A stretch of 64,000 nt of DNA from Mesorhizobium denitrificans (GTDB taxonomy: Bacteria > Pseudomonadota > Alphaproteobacteria > Rhizobiales > Rhizobiaceae). Below, one piece after another: positions 26,935-35,480 of the stretch; the first letter of the stretch is position 1, and every line of letters begins with the position of its first letter. Below the pieces are notes generated by a model. The model worked only from the letters and a program-made list of their open reading frames with translations. It searched no databases and had not been told where the DNA came from. Made by a program: the position numbers and the translations under genes. The DNA lies in contig NZ_QURN01000001.1 of NCBI RefSeq assembly GCF_003403035.1, forward strand, positions 186,001 to 250,000. Direction: 5' to 3'.

Positions 26935-27933
26935 TTATGTTTCCGCCTTTGACGTGGACAAGCGGCGGATAAGTCCGGCTGCACCTGCCGACTGCGCAAG
27001 CAGTATCATGATGATGACGCAGGCCTTGACGATGAGGTTGTATTCAGGCGGGAAGCCCGAAATCAGAATGCCGGTGTTCATGGCCTGGATGATGATCGCG
27101 CCGAGCACCGACATTAGGATAGAGAAGCGCCCGCCGAGCAGCGAAGTGCCGCCGATCACAACGGCGAGAATGGCGTCGAGTTCGAGCCAGAGCCCCGCAT
27201 TGTTGGCGTCTGCGCCGCGAATGTCGGCGGTCACGATGATGCCCGCGAGCGCCGCGCAGAAGCCGCAGAACATGTAGATGATGATAAGCAATACGCGGCT
27301 GTTTATGCCTGCATAAGTGGCTGCACTGCGGTTCACGCCGATGGATTCGATCAGCAGGCCAAGCGCGGTGCGCCGCACGACAAACACAGTGACGATAGCC
27401 AGCACCGCCGCGATGACCACGGGCATGGGCAAGCCGAGGAATGAGCCGGTGCCGAAGAAGATCAGTCCGGGCTCAACGAAGGTTACAATCACGCCCTCGG
27501 TGATGAGCTGCGCGATACCGCGCCCCGCGACCATCAGGATCAGCGTGGCAACAATAGGCTGGAGTTCCAGCACTGCCACCAGCAGGCCGTTCAGAAGACC
27601 GCAGGCAATGCCAACCGCGAGAGATGCAGCCAGCACGACCGGAAGCGGATAGTCGGCGACGGTCATGGTTGCTGCTACCGCGCCCGCCATCGCCATCACT
27701 GCCCCGACCGAAAGATCGACGCCCTTGGACGCGATAACAGCAGTCATGCCTATTGCAAGAATGGCGACGGGTGCGCCGCGGTTCAACACGTCGATCAGGC
27801 TGCCGAACAGGCGGCCATCCTGAACGCGCAGATTGAAGAAACCTGGAAAGGCGAGCCAGTTCAGGAACAGGATCGCGGCAAGGCAGATGAGTTGCGGCGC
27901 GGCACGACGCAGACCGGCGGAGAGCTTGTTCAT
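26935..27933 (-). CDS. Sugar ABC transporter permease, YtfT-like
   Basis: A 332-residue RbsC-family permease, the partner of the following one. It shows the matching hallmarks TAVIASKGVDLSVGAVMAMA and LELDAILAVVIGGTSLLGGR. The ATG overlaps the ATPase stop codon (ATGA), so expression is coupled. Having two different permease subunits sets this importer apart from ribose- or xylose-type systems with one permease, and from the ChvE–GguAB layout. About 9 membrane segments can be seen. Confidence 0.92.
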   Translation of the reverse strand: MNKLSAGLRRAAPQLICLAAILFLNWLAFPGFFNLRVQDGRLFGSLIDVLNRGAPVAILAIGMTAVIASKGVDLSVGAVMAMAGAVAATMTVADYPLPVVLAASLAVGIACGLLNGLLVAVLELQPIVATLILMVAGRGIAQLITEGVIVTFVEPGLIFFGTGSFLGLPMPVVIAAVLAIVTVFVVRRTALGLLIESIGVNRSAATYAGINSRVLLIIIYMFCGFCAALAGIIVTADIRGADANNAGLWLELDAILAVVIGGTSLLGGRFSILMSVLGAIIIQAMNTGILISGFPPEYNLIVKACVIIMILLAQSAGAAGLIRRLSTSKAET

Positions 27934-29450
27934 TCTGCGGCCTCGCTGCTGCCCTCAGCCGCAATAGCGCGCACGATGTTTGCGGTGCTTATCTCGTCGC
28001 CCTTCAATTCGCCAACATGAACGCGGTCACGCAAAACGCGCACACGGGTCGAATAGGCGACGATTTCCTCGATTTCAGAGGAGATGACCAGCAGCGCCAG
28101 CCCTTCATCACAGAGCCGATTGATAAGCTGGATGATCTCCGCATGCGCGCCAACGTCAATGCCGCGCGTAGGCTCGTCAAGAATGAGGAAGCGCGGCGAG
28201 GTAGCCAGCCAACGCGCGAGAATGACCTTTTGCTGATTGCCGCCGGACAGCAGCTTTACAGGCTTTTCTATGTCGGTAGTACGAATGTCGAGCGCCTTGA
28301 CGAAGCGGTCTGCAAGCTCGGTCTGCTCGTGCGTGGACATGCGCTTCAGCCAGCCTTTGCGGGCCTGCAAGGCAAGCGCGATATTCTCACGAACGGAGAG
28401 GTCGCCGATAATGCCATCCAGCTTGCGGTCCTCGGGACAAAGGCCAAAACCAAAATGCACAGCCTCCCGAGGCGATGTAATTTTAGCCGGCTTACCATCG
28501 ATGGAGACTGCGCCTGAATCCGGTAAATCAATGCCGAACATAAGCCGTGCAGTTTCCGTGCGGCCGGAGCCGAGCAAGCCCGCAACGCCGACCACTTCGC
28601 CGGCGCCTATGCTCAGATCGAAGGGCTCGATGGATCGTGCGCGGCCAACGCCCTTGAAAGTGATCTCGCGTTCGATACTGGCAGGCGCGGAGCGTCTGCC
28701 GTGCTCGGTCGCGGCGGCTAGCGTGCGGCCCAACATCATTGAAACCAGCTCGACTTTCGGCAGAGAGGCGGTGTCGCGCGTACCGACGAGCTTTCCGTTG
28801 CGCAGCACTGTGATGCGGTCGCTGACGGCATAAACCTGATCGAGAAAATGCGTGATGAACACAATGCCGAGGCCGCGCGCTTTCAGCTTGCGCATGACGC
28901 CGAACAAAAGCTCGACTTCGTGACGGTCGAGACTGGCGGTGGGTTCATCAAGAATGAGCACGGAGCCGGACATGTCTACGGCGCGGGCAATCGCAATCAA
29001 TTGCTGCACGGCGACCGAAAAGGAAGACAATTGCGCCGCAACGTCGATGTGAATGTCATATTGTGCAAGCAGTGCCTTGGCGTCTGCCTGCATCTTGCGG
29101 GTATCGACAAAGCCGAAGCGTTTGGGCTGTCTGCCGATATAGATGTTTTCCGCGACCGTCAGGTTCGGCAGCAGGTTTACTTCCTGATAGACCGTGCCTA
29201 TGCCAAGTTGTTGCGCGTGCTGCGTGTCGCGCACAGTTACCGGCGTGCCTTTGACAACAATCACGCCGCTGTCGGCTTTATAGACGCCAGTCAGAATTTT
29301 GATGAGAGTGGACTTGCCTGCACCGTTTTCTCCGAGCAAAGCGTGGATTTCGCCCGCCCGAACAGAAAAGCTAACATCGTCCAGCGCTTTAAAGCCGAGG
29401 AACGATTTCGAAATATTCTGCGCTGCAAGCAGGTCTTGAAATTCACTCAC
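27930..29450 (-). CDS. Sugar ABC transporter ATP-binding protein, YtfR/RbsA type
   Basis: A double ATPase of 506 residues for monosaccharide import. The first half has Walker A GENGAGKSTLIKILTG and Walker B VLILDEPTASLD. The second half has a degenerate P-loop (GLLGSGRTETARLMFG) and the signature LLSGGNQQKVILARWL with FLILDEPTRGIDVGAH, as in RbsA. The start is taken as GTG 29450 (VSEFQDLLAAQ) because GGAGGAC stands at the right distance before it; an ATG 51 bases further up lacks such a site. It is separated from the binding-protein gene by a strong hairpin. Confidence 0.92.
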   Translation of the reverse strand: MSEFQDLLAAQNISKSFLGFKALDDVSFSVRAGEIHALLGENGAGKSTLIKILTGVYKADSGVIVVKGTPVTVRDTQHAQQLGIGTVYQEVNLLPNLTVAENIYIGRQPKRFGFVDTRKMQADAKALLAQYDIHIDVAAQLSSFSVAVQQLIAIARAVDMSGSVLILDEPTASLDRHEVELLFGVMRKLKARGLGIVFITHFLDQVYAVSDRITVLRNGKLVGTRDTASLPKVELVSMMLGRTLAAATEHGRRSAPASIEREITFKGVGRARSIEPFDLSIGAGEVVGVAGLLGSGRTETARLMFGIDLPDSGAVSIDGKPAKITSPREAVHFGFGLCPEDRKLDGIIGDLSVRENIALALQARKGWLKRMSTHEQTELADRFVKALDIRTTDIEKPVKLLSGGNQQKVILARWLATSPRFLILDEPTRGIDVGAHAEIIQLINRLCDEGLALLVISSEIEEIVAYSTRVRVLRDRVHVGELKGDEISTANIVRAIAAEGSSEAAE

Positions 29451-29495
29451 AATGTCCTCCACGCGCGGCCGAGTTTGGCCACTCGTCAAGAAAAT

Positions 29496-29530
29496 GGTCA
29501 AGCCGGACGCGCTTGGTGCCCGGCTTGACC
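29496..29530 (-). terminator. Hairpin terminator/attenuator between binding-protein and ATPase genes
   Basis: On the minus strand an 11-bp perfect stem, GGTCAAGCCGG with CCGGCTTGACC, encloses a 13-base loop and is followed by ATTTTC. It begins 12 bases after the stop of the sugar-binding protein. This is the usual position of a partial terminator or 3' stabiliser that keeps binding-protein mRNA in excess over the membrane components. Confidence 0.65.
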
Positions 29531-29542
29531 TGGGAGGATCGG

Positions 29543-30508
29543 TTAGTAGCCCAGGCCCTTCTTTTCTTCATAGACCTTCATCGGATCGTCAGCCTGCGTG
29601 TAAAGCTTGGATTCGGTGATGATGGTCTTCGGCGGGACTGTGCCGTCTGCCTTGAACTTTTCCAATGCATCGAATGCAGGGCCGGCCATATTCGGCGTCA
29701 GCTCGACGGTCGCGTTTGCTTCGCCGTCAGCCATCGCTTTGAAGATGTCCGGCACAGCGTCGATGGAAACGACCTTGATGTCGGTGCCGGGCTTCAAGCC
29801 TGCTTCCTTGATGGCCTGGATCGCGCCGACGGCCATGTCGTCATTGTGTGCGTAAAGCGCGCAAATGTTCTTGCCGCCGTTCTCAGCCTTCAAGAAGCCT
29901 TCCATGACTTCCTTGCCCTTGGCGCGGGTGAAGTCGCCTGTCTGGCTGCGAATGATCTTAACGTTCGGAGCCCCTGCAATGGCGTCCTCGAAACCCTTCT
30001 TGCGGTTGATGGCCGGTGACGAACCAGTCGTGCCCTGAAGCTCGACCACGTTGCAATCCTTGCCGGCAACATCCTTCACCAGCCAGTCTCCGGCAACCTT
30101 GCCTTCGAGAACCTGATCTGAAGCCACCATCGTCATGTAAAGATCTTCAGACCCTTCAATGCCACGGTCTAGCAGGAACACCGGGATTTCAGCATCCTTG
30201 GCTTCTTTCAAGACGGTTTCCCAGCCGGTCGCGACGACTGGTGCAACGAAAATCGCATCTACACCTTGCGCGATGAAACCCCGGATCGCCTTGATCTGGT
30301 TTTCCTGCTTCTGCTGGGCATCGGCAAACTTCAGATCGATGCCGCGTTTTTCCGCTTGCTGCTTGGTTACGCTGGTTTCAGCAGCGCGCCAGCCGGATTC
30401 CGAACCAATTTGCGAAAAGCCTACAGTTAGACCTGCTGCGCTGGCCGCTCCGCCGATGGCGAGAGCCGTTGCCGAGGCAAGCAAAAGGGTTTTGAAAAGC
30501 TTGGTCAT
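29543..30508 (-). CDS. Periplasmic sugar-binding protein, YtfQ-like
   Basis: A 321-residue secreted binding protein with signal peptide MTKLFKTLLLASATALAIGG ending near ASAAG. The fold is the type I periplasmic binding protein of the ribose/galactofuranose group: LTVGFSQIGSESGWRAAETS at the start of the mature protein, VDAIFVAPVVATGWETVL, and ALYAHNDDMAVGAIQAIKEA. This opening matches the YtfQ group. The start ATG has GGGAGGAAT upstream. It is the first gene of the operon and divergent from a LysR gene. Ligand probably L-arabinose, a galactose form, or similar. Confidence 0.93.
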   Translation of the reverse strand: MTKLFKTLLLASATALAIGGAASAAGLTVGFSQIGSESGWRAAETSVTKQQAEKRGIDLKFADAQQKQENQIKAIRGFIAQGVDAIFVAPVVATGWETVLKEAKDAEIPVFLLDRGIEGSEDLYMTMVASDQVLEGKVAGDWLVKDVAGKDCNVVELQGTTGSSPAINRKKGFEDAIAGAPNVKIIRSQTGDFTRAKGKEVMEGFLKAENGGKNICALYAHNDDMAVGAIQAIKEAGLKPGTDIKVVSIDAVPDIFKAMADGEANATVELTPNMAGPAFDALEKFKADGTVPPKTIITESKLYTQADDPMKVYEEKKGLGY

Positions 30509-30633
30509 TGTATTCCTCCCGAGGATTCAATCACGGGCTCTCGCAGAGAGAAGCTACGATCTTGCCGTGCGGAAGAACCAAAACGCAAACAAACATATCC
30601 GTCAAATCATCTATACGCATTCTAAATTACCAT

Positions 30634-30644
30634 TTATGACATAA
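30634..30644. promoter_or_regulatory. Candidate LysR-box dyad
   Basis: The short perfect dyad TTATG-A-CATAA lies in the 158-base divergent region between the sugar-binding protein gene and the LysR gene, 22 bases before the LysR start. LysR proteins commonly bind T-N11-A type dyads at such positions and repress themselves. The site is short and AT-rich, so it could be chance. Confidence 0.3.
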
Positions 30645-30666
30645 TAAAAGCTTCGGAAAATCTACC

Positions 30667-31596
30667 ATGCCGAGCAGGACCCGATTCCTCACTTTGAAGC
30701 AGCTACGCTTCATCGAAGCGCTGCAACGTCGCGGCAAAATGGGGCTGGCGGCGGAAGACATGCATATATCCCAGCCAGCCGCATCGCGTGCATTGTCGGA
30801 CATAGAAGCGCTGCTCGGCAGGCAGATATGCGCTCGCAGCGCGCACGGGTTTGTGTTCAACGAATTCGGTGAAGCTCTGGCGGTTCGCGCCAAGCGGGTC
30901 ATCAATGAAATGGACAATCTGGGACGTGATCTTAGTGAGTTGGCTGACGGCTTACGCGGCAGGGTGCATGTCGGGGCGGTGACAACGGCAGCGATTGCCT
31001 ATGTAGTTCCTGCATCGCTTGCGCTGCGCGCAATAGCGCCCGATGTGCAGATTCAGATCGACGTGGAACCGAGCGCAACCCTGATGCGACGCATGCGCGA
31101 AGGAACCTACGATTTCGTCCTGGGAAGGCTTACATCCGATGACGATCCGTCGCTCTACGATGTGCGGCGCATAGGTGAGGAGGCGCTGCGGTTTGCGGTA
31201 CGCAGCGGGCATCCGCTCGAGGGTAGGAAAAAGCTGAGCTTTGCCGATCTCAGCGCGTTCGATTGGGTGATGCAGCCGGCAGGCGCGCCGAGTTGGCTAG
31301 CTGTGGCAGAGGCGTTCGCGCTGGAAGGTGCGGAGTTTCCCAGCCGCGTGACTTATTCGGCGTCGATCCTGCTGACACTCGCAATCGTGGCGCGCACCAA
31401 CGCAATTGCACCGTTTGCAGATGAGGTTGCACACTTGATGACAGCGGAGGATTTGAGCGCCAAGATCGTGACGCTGAACATGGCCGGAGAGGCGGTCGTG
31501 TCCTCGTTCAATATCATCTTGCCGCGCGCCGAATTGCTATCGCCACTCGCGCGGCGGTTTCTTCAGTTGGTCGAGGCAGAGGTCGAGCAGCGTTGA
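30667..31596 (+). CDS. LysR-family regulator, GbpR-like
   Basis: A 309-residue LysR protein. The winged helix occupies about residues 8–65 (TLKQLRFIEALQRRGKMGLA, then ISQPAASRALSDIEALLGR). The effector domain (about 90–305) includes GRVHVGAVTTAAIAYVVPAS and FVLGRLTSDDD, which resemble the GbpR/galactose-binding-protein regulator group. In Agrobacterium GbpR controls a sugar importer and responds to arabinose and galactose. The divergent position beside the sugar importer fits such a role. It is probably autoregulated. Confidence 0.88.
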   Translation: MPSRTRFLTLKQLRFIEALQRRGKMGLAAEDMHISQPAASRALSDIEALLGRQICARSAHGFVFNEFGEALAVRAKRVINEMDNLGRDLSELADGLRGRVHVGAVTTAAIAYVVPASLALRAIAPDVQIQIDVEPSATLMRRMREGTYDFVLGRLTSDDDPSLYDVRRIGEEALRFAVRSGHPLEGRKKLSFADLSAFDWVMQPAGAPSWLAVAEAFALEGAEFPSRVTYSASILLTLAIVARTNAIAPFADEVAHLMTAEDLSAKIVTLNMAGEAVVSSFNIILPRAELLSPLARRFLQLVEAEVEQR

Positions 31597-31704
31597 ACCT
31601 GATCGGTCTACTGTCTTCTCGTTGATCGGTGCAAATATCCCTCATCCGAGGGGTAAAATACCGCTATCAATCAGAATTGGCGACGGAATGTGCGGGGCGC
31701 GACT

Positions 31705-32022
31705 CTAAGCCGGGTTCACCGAAACAGTTGTGCCGGTTGCATCGACGTTGCAACTCATTGGCTTACCGTTGGCATTGAGATCGACGACGTAGTTGTTTGA
31801 ATCCACCTTGCGCGAACTTACCGGCAGCACCTTTGAACTCTCGGTGCCTGATTGCGCCGCTGCGGCGTTCGCACACATCAACTGCAGTTCGGCAGGTGCA
31901 GTTTCGAGTGTCGTGCGCGACATCTGGTCTTCTGTTGGAGCGTTGGATTGGCAGGCGCTGACGCCGAGCGTTGCCGCCAATGCAGCTACGACCATGCTCG
32001 CTTTTTGATTTCTTCCACGCAT
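31705..32022 (-). CDS. Small predicted lipoprotein
   Basis: A 105-residue protein with a lipoprotein signal: hydrophobic MVVAALAATLGVSA then C24, so lipobox VSAC. The mature part is about 80 residues with MCANAAAAQSGTESSKVLPV and a C-terminal pair of short beta-like stretches (NNYVVDLNANGKPMSCN). It contains two further cysteines that could pair. I do not recognise a characterised family. A GAGAGGG site precedes the ATG. It is 24 bases downstream of the L,D-transpeptidase gene and could be cotranscribed. Confidence 0.75.
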   Translation of the reverse strand: MRGRNQKASMVVAALAATLGVSACQSNAPTEDQMSRTTLETAPAELQLMCANAAAAQSGTESSKVLPVSSRKVDSNNYVVDLNANGKPMSCNVDATGTTVSVNPA

Positions 32023-32046
32023 GACCGTTTTCCCTCTCCGTGCCAG

Positions 32047-32724
32047 TTAAACGCCTTTGTAAAGTGCCGCGCCCTGCATCAGCACAATCACCTTGGCCCC
32101 CACCTGAATGCGGCTGTGCAGATCGATAATGTCGTCGTTGACCATGCGAATGCAGCCCGACGACACATTTAAACCCATTGTCCACGGCTCCGGGGTGCCG
32201 TGAATACGATAGATCGTGTCATGGTCGCCTTCGTAGAGATAGAGCGCACGCGCGCCGAGCGGATTGTCCGGTCCGCCCGGCTGTCCGCCTGCCCATTTCG
32301 CAGCCTTGGGATCGCGCGCGACCATTTCCGCGGGTGGCGTCCATGTCGGCCATTCCGCAACGCGGCCCACACGCACGATGCCTGCCCAACCAAATCCCTC
32401 ACGCCCGACGCCGATGCCGTAGCGGATGGCAGTCTGGTTGGGTTGCACTAGATAGAGGAAGTGCTGGTTGCCATCGATGATGATGGTGCCGGGCTGCTCG
32501 GCAGTGCGGAAACGCACGACCTGCCTTCGGAATGCTGGCGGCACCTGCTTGTTCTTGCGCCAGTATTTATAGGCTTCCGTCTTGTCATAATTGCCCCATT
32601 TGCGGGTCTTTGGATCGTAGACTTGAGTTTGGGCAACTGCTGGAAGCGCTGCAAGAAGCGATACACCAAAGAGCAAGGCGCCAGTCTTCAGCAGCTTGCG
32701 ACGGTCGGTCATGGTTGCGCTCAT
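32047..32724 (-). CDS. L,D-transpeptidase (YkuD/ErfK family)
   Basis: A 225-residue envelope enzyme that forms 3-3 peptidoglycan cross-links or anchors proteins to the wall. The N terminus has a twin-arginine-like motif (TDRRKLLKTGALLFGV), so Tat export is likely. The YkuD active site is IHGTPEPWTMGLNVSSGCIR, with His in IHGT and catalytic Cys in SSGCIRM. The chosen ATG at 32724 overlaps the stop of the upstream gene (ATGA); ATG 32712 (MTDRRK) is an alternative. Translational coupling with a betaine-type binding protein is unexpected. Confidence 0.92.
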   Translation of the reverse strand: MSATMTDRRKLLKTGALLFGVSLLAALPAVAQTQVYDPKTRKWGNYDKTEAYKYWRKNKQVPPAFRRQVVRFRTAEQPGTIIIDGNQHFLYLVQPNQTAIRYGIGVGREGFGWAGIVRVGRVAEWPTWTPPAEMVARDPKAAKWAGGQPGGPDNPLGARALYLYEGDHDTIYRIHGTPEPWTMGLNVSSGCIRMVNDDIIDLHSRIQVGAKVIVLMQGAALYKGV

Positions 32725-33683
32725 TGCTTGGCCCACCCCTTCACGCGGTCAGCGTGGTCTTTCACCCATTGCTCGGCATATGCCAGCGGCTCCTTGCGTT
32801 CGACCTGGAGCGCATAGCTCATATCGATGGCTTCATCGGGCGTGAAATCCACATGCTCGAGAAAACGCACGACATCAGGATGCCGCTGCTTGAGCGAGCT
32901 TGCATAGGCGATGCGATAGCTCGCAGCATCCCAGCCGACATCGGCGCTTGATTTTGCAAGCCAAGCCGGATCTTCGGAAGGCAGCACAATTTTCCACTTT
33001 GCAGGATCGTAGGGCGGTTCGGTGAGGCGCACGATCTGATGCAGCTTGAAAACTGCGCTCGGCGCGTAGCAGGCAAAAACGATTGGTTTCTCTACTGCTT
33101 CAGCCGCATCCACAGCGGCCATCCCTACATCTTCCGGCATTTCGAGCAGGTCGAGGTTCTTGGCATAGCCGTAGCTGTTGGCGCGCACGCGCTCGATTGC
33201 CGTTGAAGACCATGTTTCAGCGCCGATCCATAGCTCGCCCTTGCCATCGCCATTGGTGTCCAGCGCGACGGTCTTTTTCGGATCGGAAAGGTCGGCAATA
33301 TCCTTGATACCGATTTTGTCGGCGGCGGTCCGATTAGCGCATATGCCTTGCCATGCGGGAACCGATACGGGGCTGAGTGTGACTGTCCCTGAACCTTTCA
33401 CATATCGATCAACGAGATTGTTGAGATTGGGGAGCCAGACCTCCGGGTGGACGTCCACCTTGCCGGTATCCAGACCGTTGAAAGCGATGAGCGTACCCAT
33501 TTCGACAACATCGGCATCAAGACCCAGCGCCTGCTTGATGCCGACCTTGAGAATATTCGCGCTTGCCTGACCGGATGCCCAATTGGGCATTGCGATGGTC
33601 AAATCCGCAGCGGAGGCAGCACAAGTCAGCAAAGCCGAGAAGCCAACCGCAAGCAAGCCCCTGAAAGTGGCTCGTCCCATCAT
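32721..33683 (-). CDS. Glycine betaine/proline-type ABC substrate-binding protein (OpuAC domain)
   Basis: A 320-residue secreted binding protein with signal peptide ending near CAASAAD. The mature start DLTIAMPNWASGQASANILK and the later VDVHPEVWLPN, FACYAPSAVFKLHQIV and aromatic-rich PPYDPAKWKIV fit the OpuAC/ProX domain that binds quaternary amines. No ABC permease or ATPase lies next to it, so it is an orphan in this window. I chose ATG 33683 because GAGGGCAG is well placed before it; a TTG 15 bases upstream is less likely. Confidence 0.88.
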   Translation of the reverse strand: MMGRATFRGLLAVGFSALLTCAASAADLTIAMPNWASGQASANILKVGIKQALGLDADVVEMGTLIAFNGLDTGKVDVHPEVWLPNLNNLVDRYVKGSGTVTLSPVSVPAWQGICANRTAADKIGIKDIADLSDPKKTVALDTNGDGKGELWIGAETWSSTAIERVRANSYGYAKNLDLLEMPEDVGMAAVDAAEAVEKPIVFACYAPSAVFKLHQIVRLTEPPYDPAKWKIVLPSEDPAWLAKSSADVGWDAASYRIAYASSLKQRHPDVVRFLEHVDFTPDEAIDMSYALQVERKEPLAYAEQWVKDHADRVKGWAKQ

Positions 33684-33763
33684 GCAAACTGCCCTCAATT
33701 GCCGGTTCTGCGACCGTTTCAGAGTGAGGATAGACTAACTCGCGCTAAGGTTGAAGACGGCTT

Positions 33764-34474
33764 CTAGCTATTGACTGAACGCATCAGCCCGCCATCGACG
33801 CGTAGGTTTTGGCCGGTGATGTATCCCGCACCTTTCGAAACAAGGAATGCGACGGTAGCCGCGACTTCTTCGGAAGTACCATAGCGCTGCATTGGAACGG
33901 AATCTCGGCGCTCTTCAAGAGCGGGCAGGCTGTCGATCCAGCCCGGCAGCACATTGTTCATGCGCACATTGTGCGGCGCATACTGGTCTGCGAAGAGCTT
34001 CGTGTAGGCGGCAAGGCCTGCGCGCGCGACTGCCGAAGTTGGGAACATAGAGGCAGGCTCGCTGACCCAGGCGGTCGAAATATTGACGATGGAGCCTGAT
34101 TTCTGCCCAACCATAATCGGGGCGACGAGGCGCACGGCGCGCGCCACGTTCAAGAAGTAAACATCAAAACCTGTATGCCATTGCTCGTCGGTGATCTCGA
34201 GCAGGGGCGCGCGAGGACCGTGACCGGCGCTGTTGACGAGTGCGTCGACCCGTCCCCATTTCGCCATCGTCGTATCGACCAGCTTTTTCAGATCGTCGTT
34301 CGATTGGTTGGAGCCGGTGACGCCGATGCCGCCGAGTTCCTTGGCGAGTGCTTCGCCTTTTCCCGATGAGGAAAGGACGGCAACCTTATAGCCATCCGCG
34401 GCGAGCTTTCTCGCGGCGGCGGCTCCCATGCCGCTGCCGCCTGCTGTGATGATTGCGACCTTGACGCTTGCCAT
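33764..34474 (-). CDS. Short-chain dehydrogenase/reductase with non-standard active site
   Basis: A 236-residue Rossmann-fold protein of the classical SDR size. The cofactor motif is ITAGGSGMG (residues 9–17) and the NSAG motif is at 81–84. The catalytic serine is S133 (NISTAW), but where the Tyr-x-x-x-Lys pair should stand the sequence is S147-A-V-A-R151 (FPTSAVARAGL). So it may use other chemistry or be a binding-only protein. ATG 34474 is preceded by AAGGAGT. Its neighbours (UspA upstream, OpuAC downstream) give no clear pathway. Confidence 0.87.
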   Translation of the reverse strand: MASVKVAIITAGGSGMGAAAARKLAADGYKVAVLSSSGKGEALAKELGGIGVTGSNQSNDDLKKLVDTTMAKWGRVDALVNSAGHGPRAPLLEITDEQWHTGFDVYFLNVARAVRLVAPIMVGQKSGSIVNISTAWVSEPASMFPTSAVARAGLAAYTKLFADQYAPHNVRMNNVLPGWIDSLPALEERRDSVPMQRYGTSEEVAATVAFLVSKGAGYITGQNLRVDGGLMRSVNS

Positions 34475-34558
34475 TTCCGAGACTCCTTTTGAGGCTGGAA
34501 ATTGCACGATCCATCGCGGCAATGCAAAGGCGCGCACGCCGTAATGTTTAGTCCAGTC

Positions 34559-35008
34559 CTACTTGACCACAAGAACCGGAACGGGGCTGCCGGCGAGAAC
34601 TTCGGAGGTCTGGCTGCCGAGGATAAGGCGGCCGAGCCCGCGTCTGCCATGCGAGGCCATCACGATAAGATTGCAATTGTGAGTCTTTGCGGCCTGAAGA
34701 ATGGCTTCGGCTGGCCAGCTATCCGGCGCGTGGATGAAATTACCTTTCAGGTCCAGCTTTTCGATTTGCTCACGCACCTTGCCGAGAAGTTGTTCGGCCT
34801 GTTCCTTTTGTGCTTTTTCGTAGCTCGCAATGTCCGTGACGGTTGGTACCCAGCCAGCGCCTGCCGCCCCGGCAGGAAAGGGAATTGGCTCAGTAACGGT
34901 GATGATCGTGACTTTCGCGCCCAATGCCTTTGCAAGCGAAAGGCCGTGGTCCAAGCCACGTTGGGCAAGCTCCGATCCGTCTGTCGAAATCAGAATGTGA
35001 GAATACAT
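34559..35008 (-). CDS. Universal stress protein UspA family
   Basis: A 149-residue nucleotide-binding stress protein. It begins MYSHILISTDGSELAQRGLD and ends with the ATP-binding signature ASHGRRGLGRLILGSQTSEV (G-x2-G-x9-G-S type), so it is of the ATP-binding class. Such proteins act in the cytoplasm under starvation or oxidative stress. The frame is open upstream, but the ATG at 35008 is preceded by GGAAATG and fits the family. It follows the YdcH-like gene by 13 bases and is probably in one transcript with it. Confidence 0.93.
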   Translation of the reverse strand: MYSHILISTDGSELAQRGLDHGLSLAKALGAKVTIITVTEPIPFPAGAAGAGWVPTVTDIASYEKAQKEQAEQLLGKVREQIEKLDLKGNFIHAPDSWPAEAILQAAKTHNCNLIVMASHGRRGLGRLILGSQTSEVLAGSPVPVLVVK

Positions 35009-35021
35009 TTCCTTACTCCAT

Positions 35022-35267
35022 TCAGGCGCGCGCCTTGGCGAGCGCTGCTGCAATAGCATCCTTCAACGCAAGCCGCCGCTTGCGCAAGCTATGCTCCATA
35101 TCCTCGCTGACAGCTTCGATTCGTGTTTCTGCACGATGGATCTTGTCATTCACCTCATCATAACTCGCCAGAAGCTTGGCAAATTCGCTATCGGCGACCT
35201 TCAGTGCATGGATACCATCCATCTGGCCGGGAAACTCTTCTCCGAGCGTGTGCGGCGTATTCGACAT
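35022..35267 (-). CDS. YdcH/DUF465 family coiled-coil protein
   Basis: An 81-residue helical protein. The core FAKLLASYDEVNDKIHRAET, followed by EHSLRKRRLALKDAIAAAL, matches the YdcH (DUF465) pattern: two helices with a central LRKRRLxLKD. Its function is not known. The start ATG 35267 has AAGGAGT upstream. It is the first gene of a short transcript with the UspA gene. Confidence 0.87.
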   Translation of the reverse strand: MSNTPHTLGEEFPGQMDGIHALKVADSEFAKLLASYDEVNDKIHRAETRIEAVSEDMEHSLRKRRLALKDAIAAALAKARA

Positions 35268-35480
35268 TTCATACTCCTTAAACCTGTCCGCCACAGAGCA
35301 TAGACACTCGCTGCGCGTGAACCTTGATCCAGGTCAAGACGGACAGCTGAACTCAATTTTTGCGCCAACGGCATTCAATCAAAATCGCCCTATTGCGCTT
35401 AATCTTCATTAGTCACGCCATTCGACCGTGCTTGCATCGACGTGCATTTTGCCGCTTCATTATGTAGGGCGAGGTGAGGC

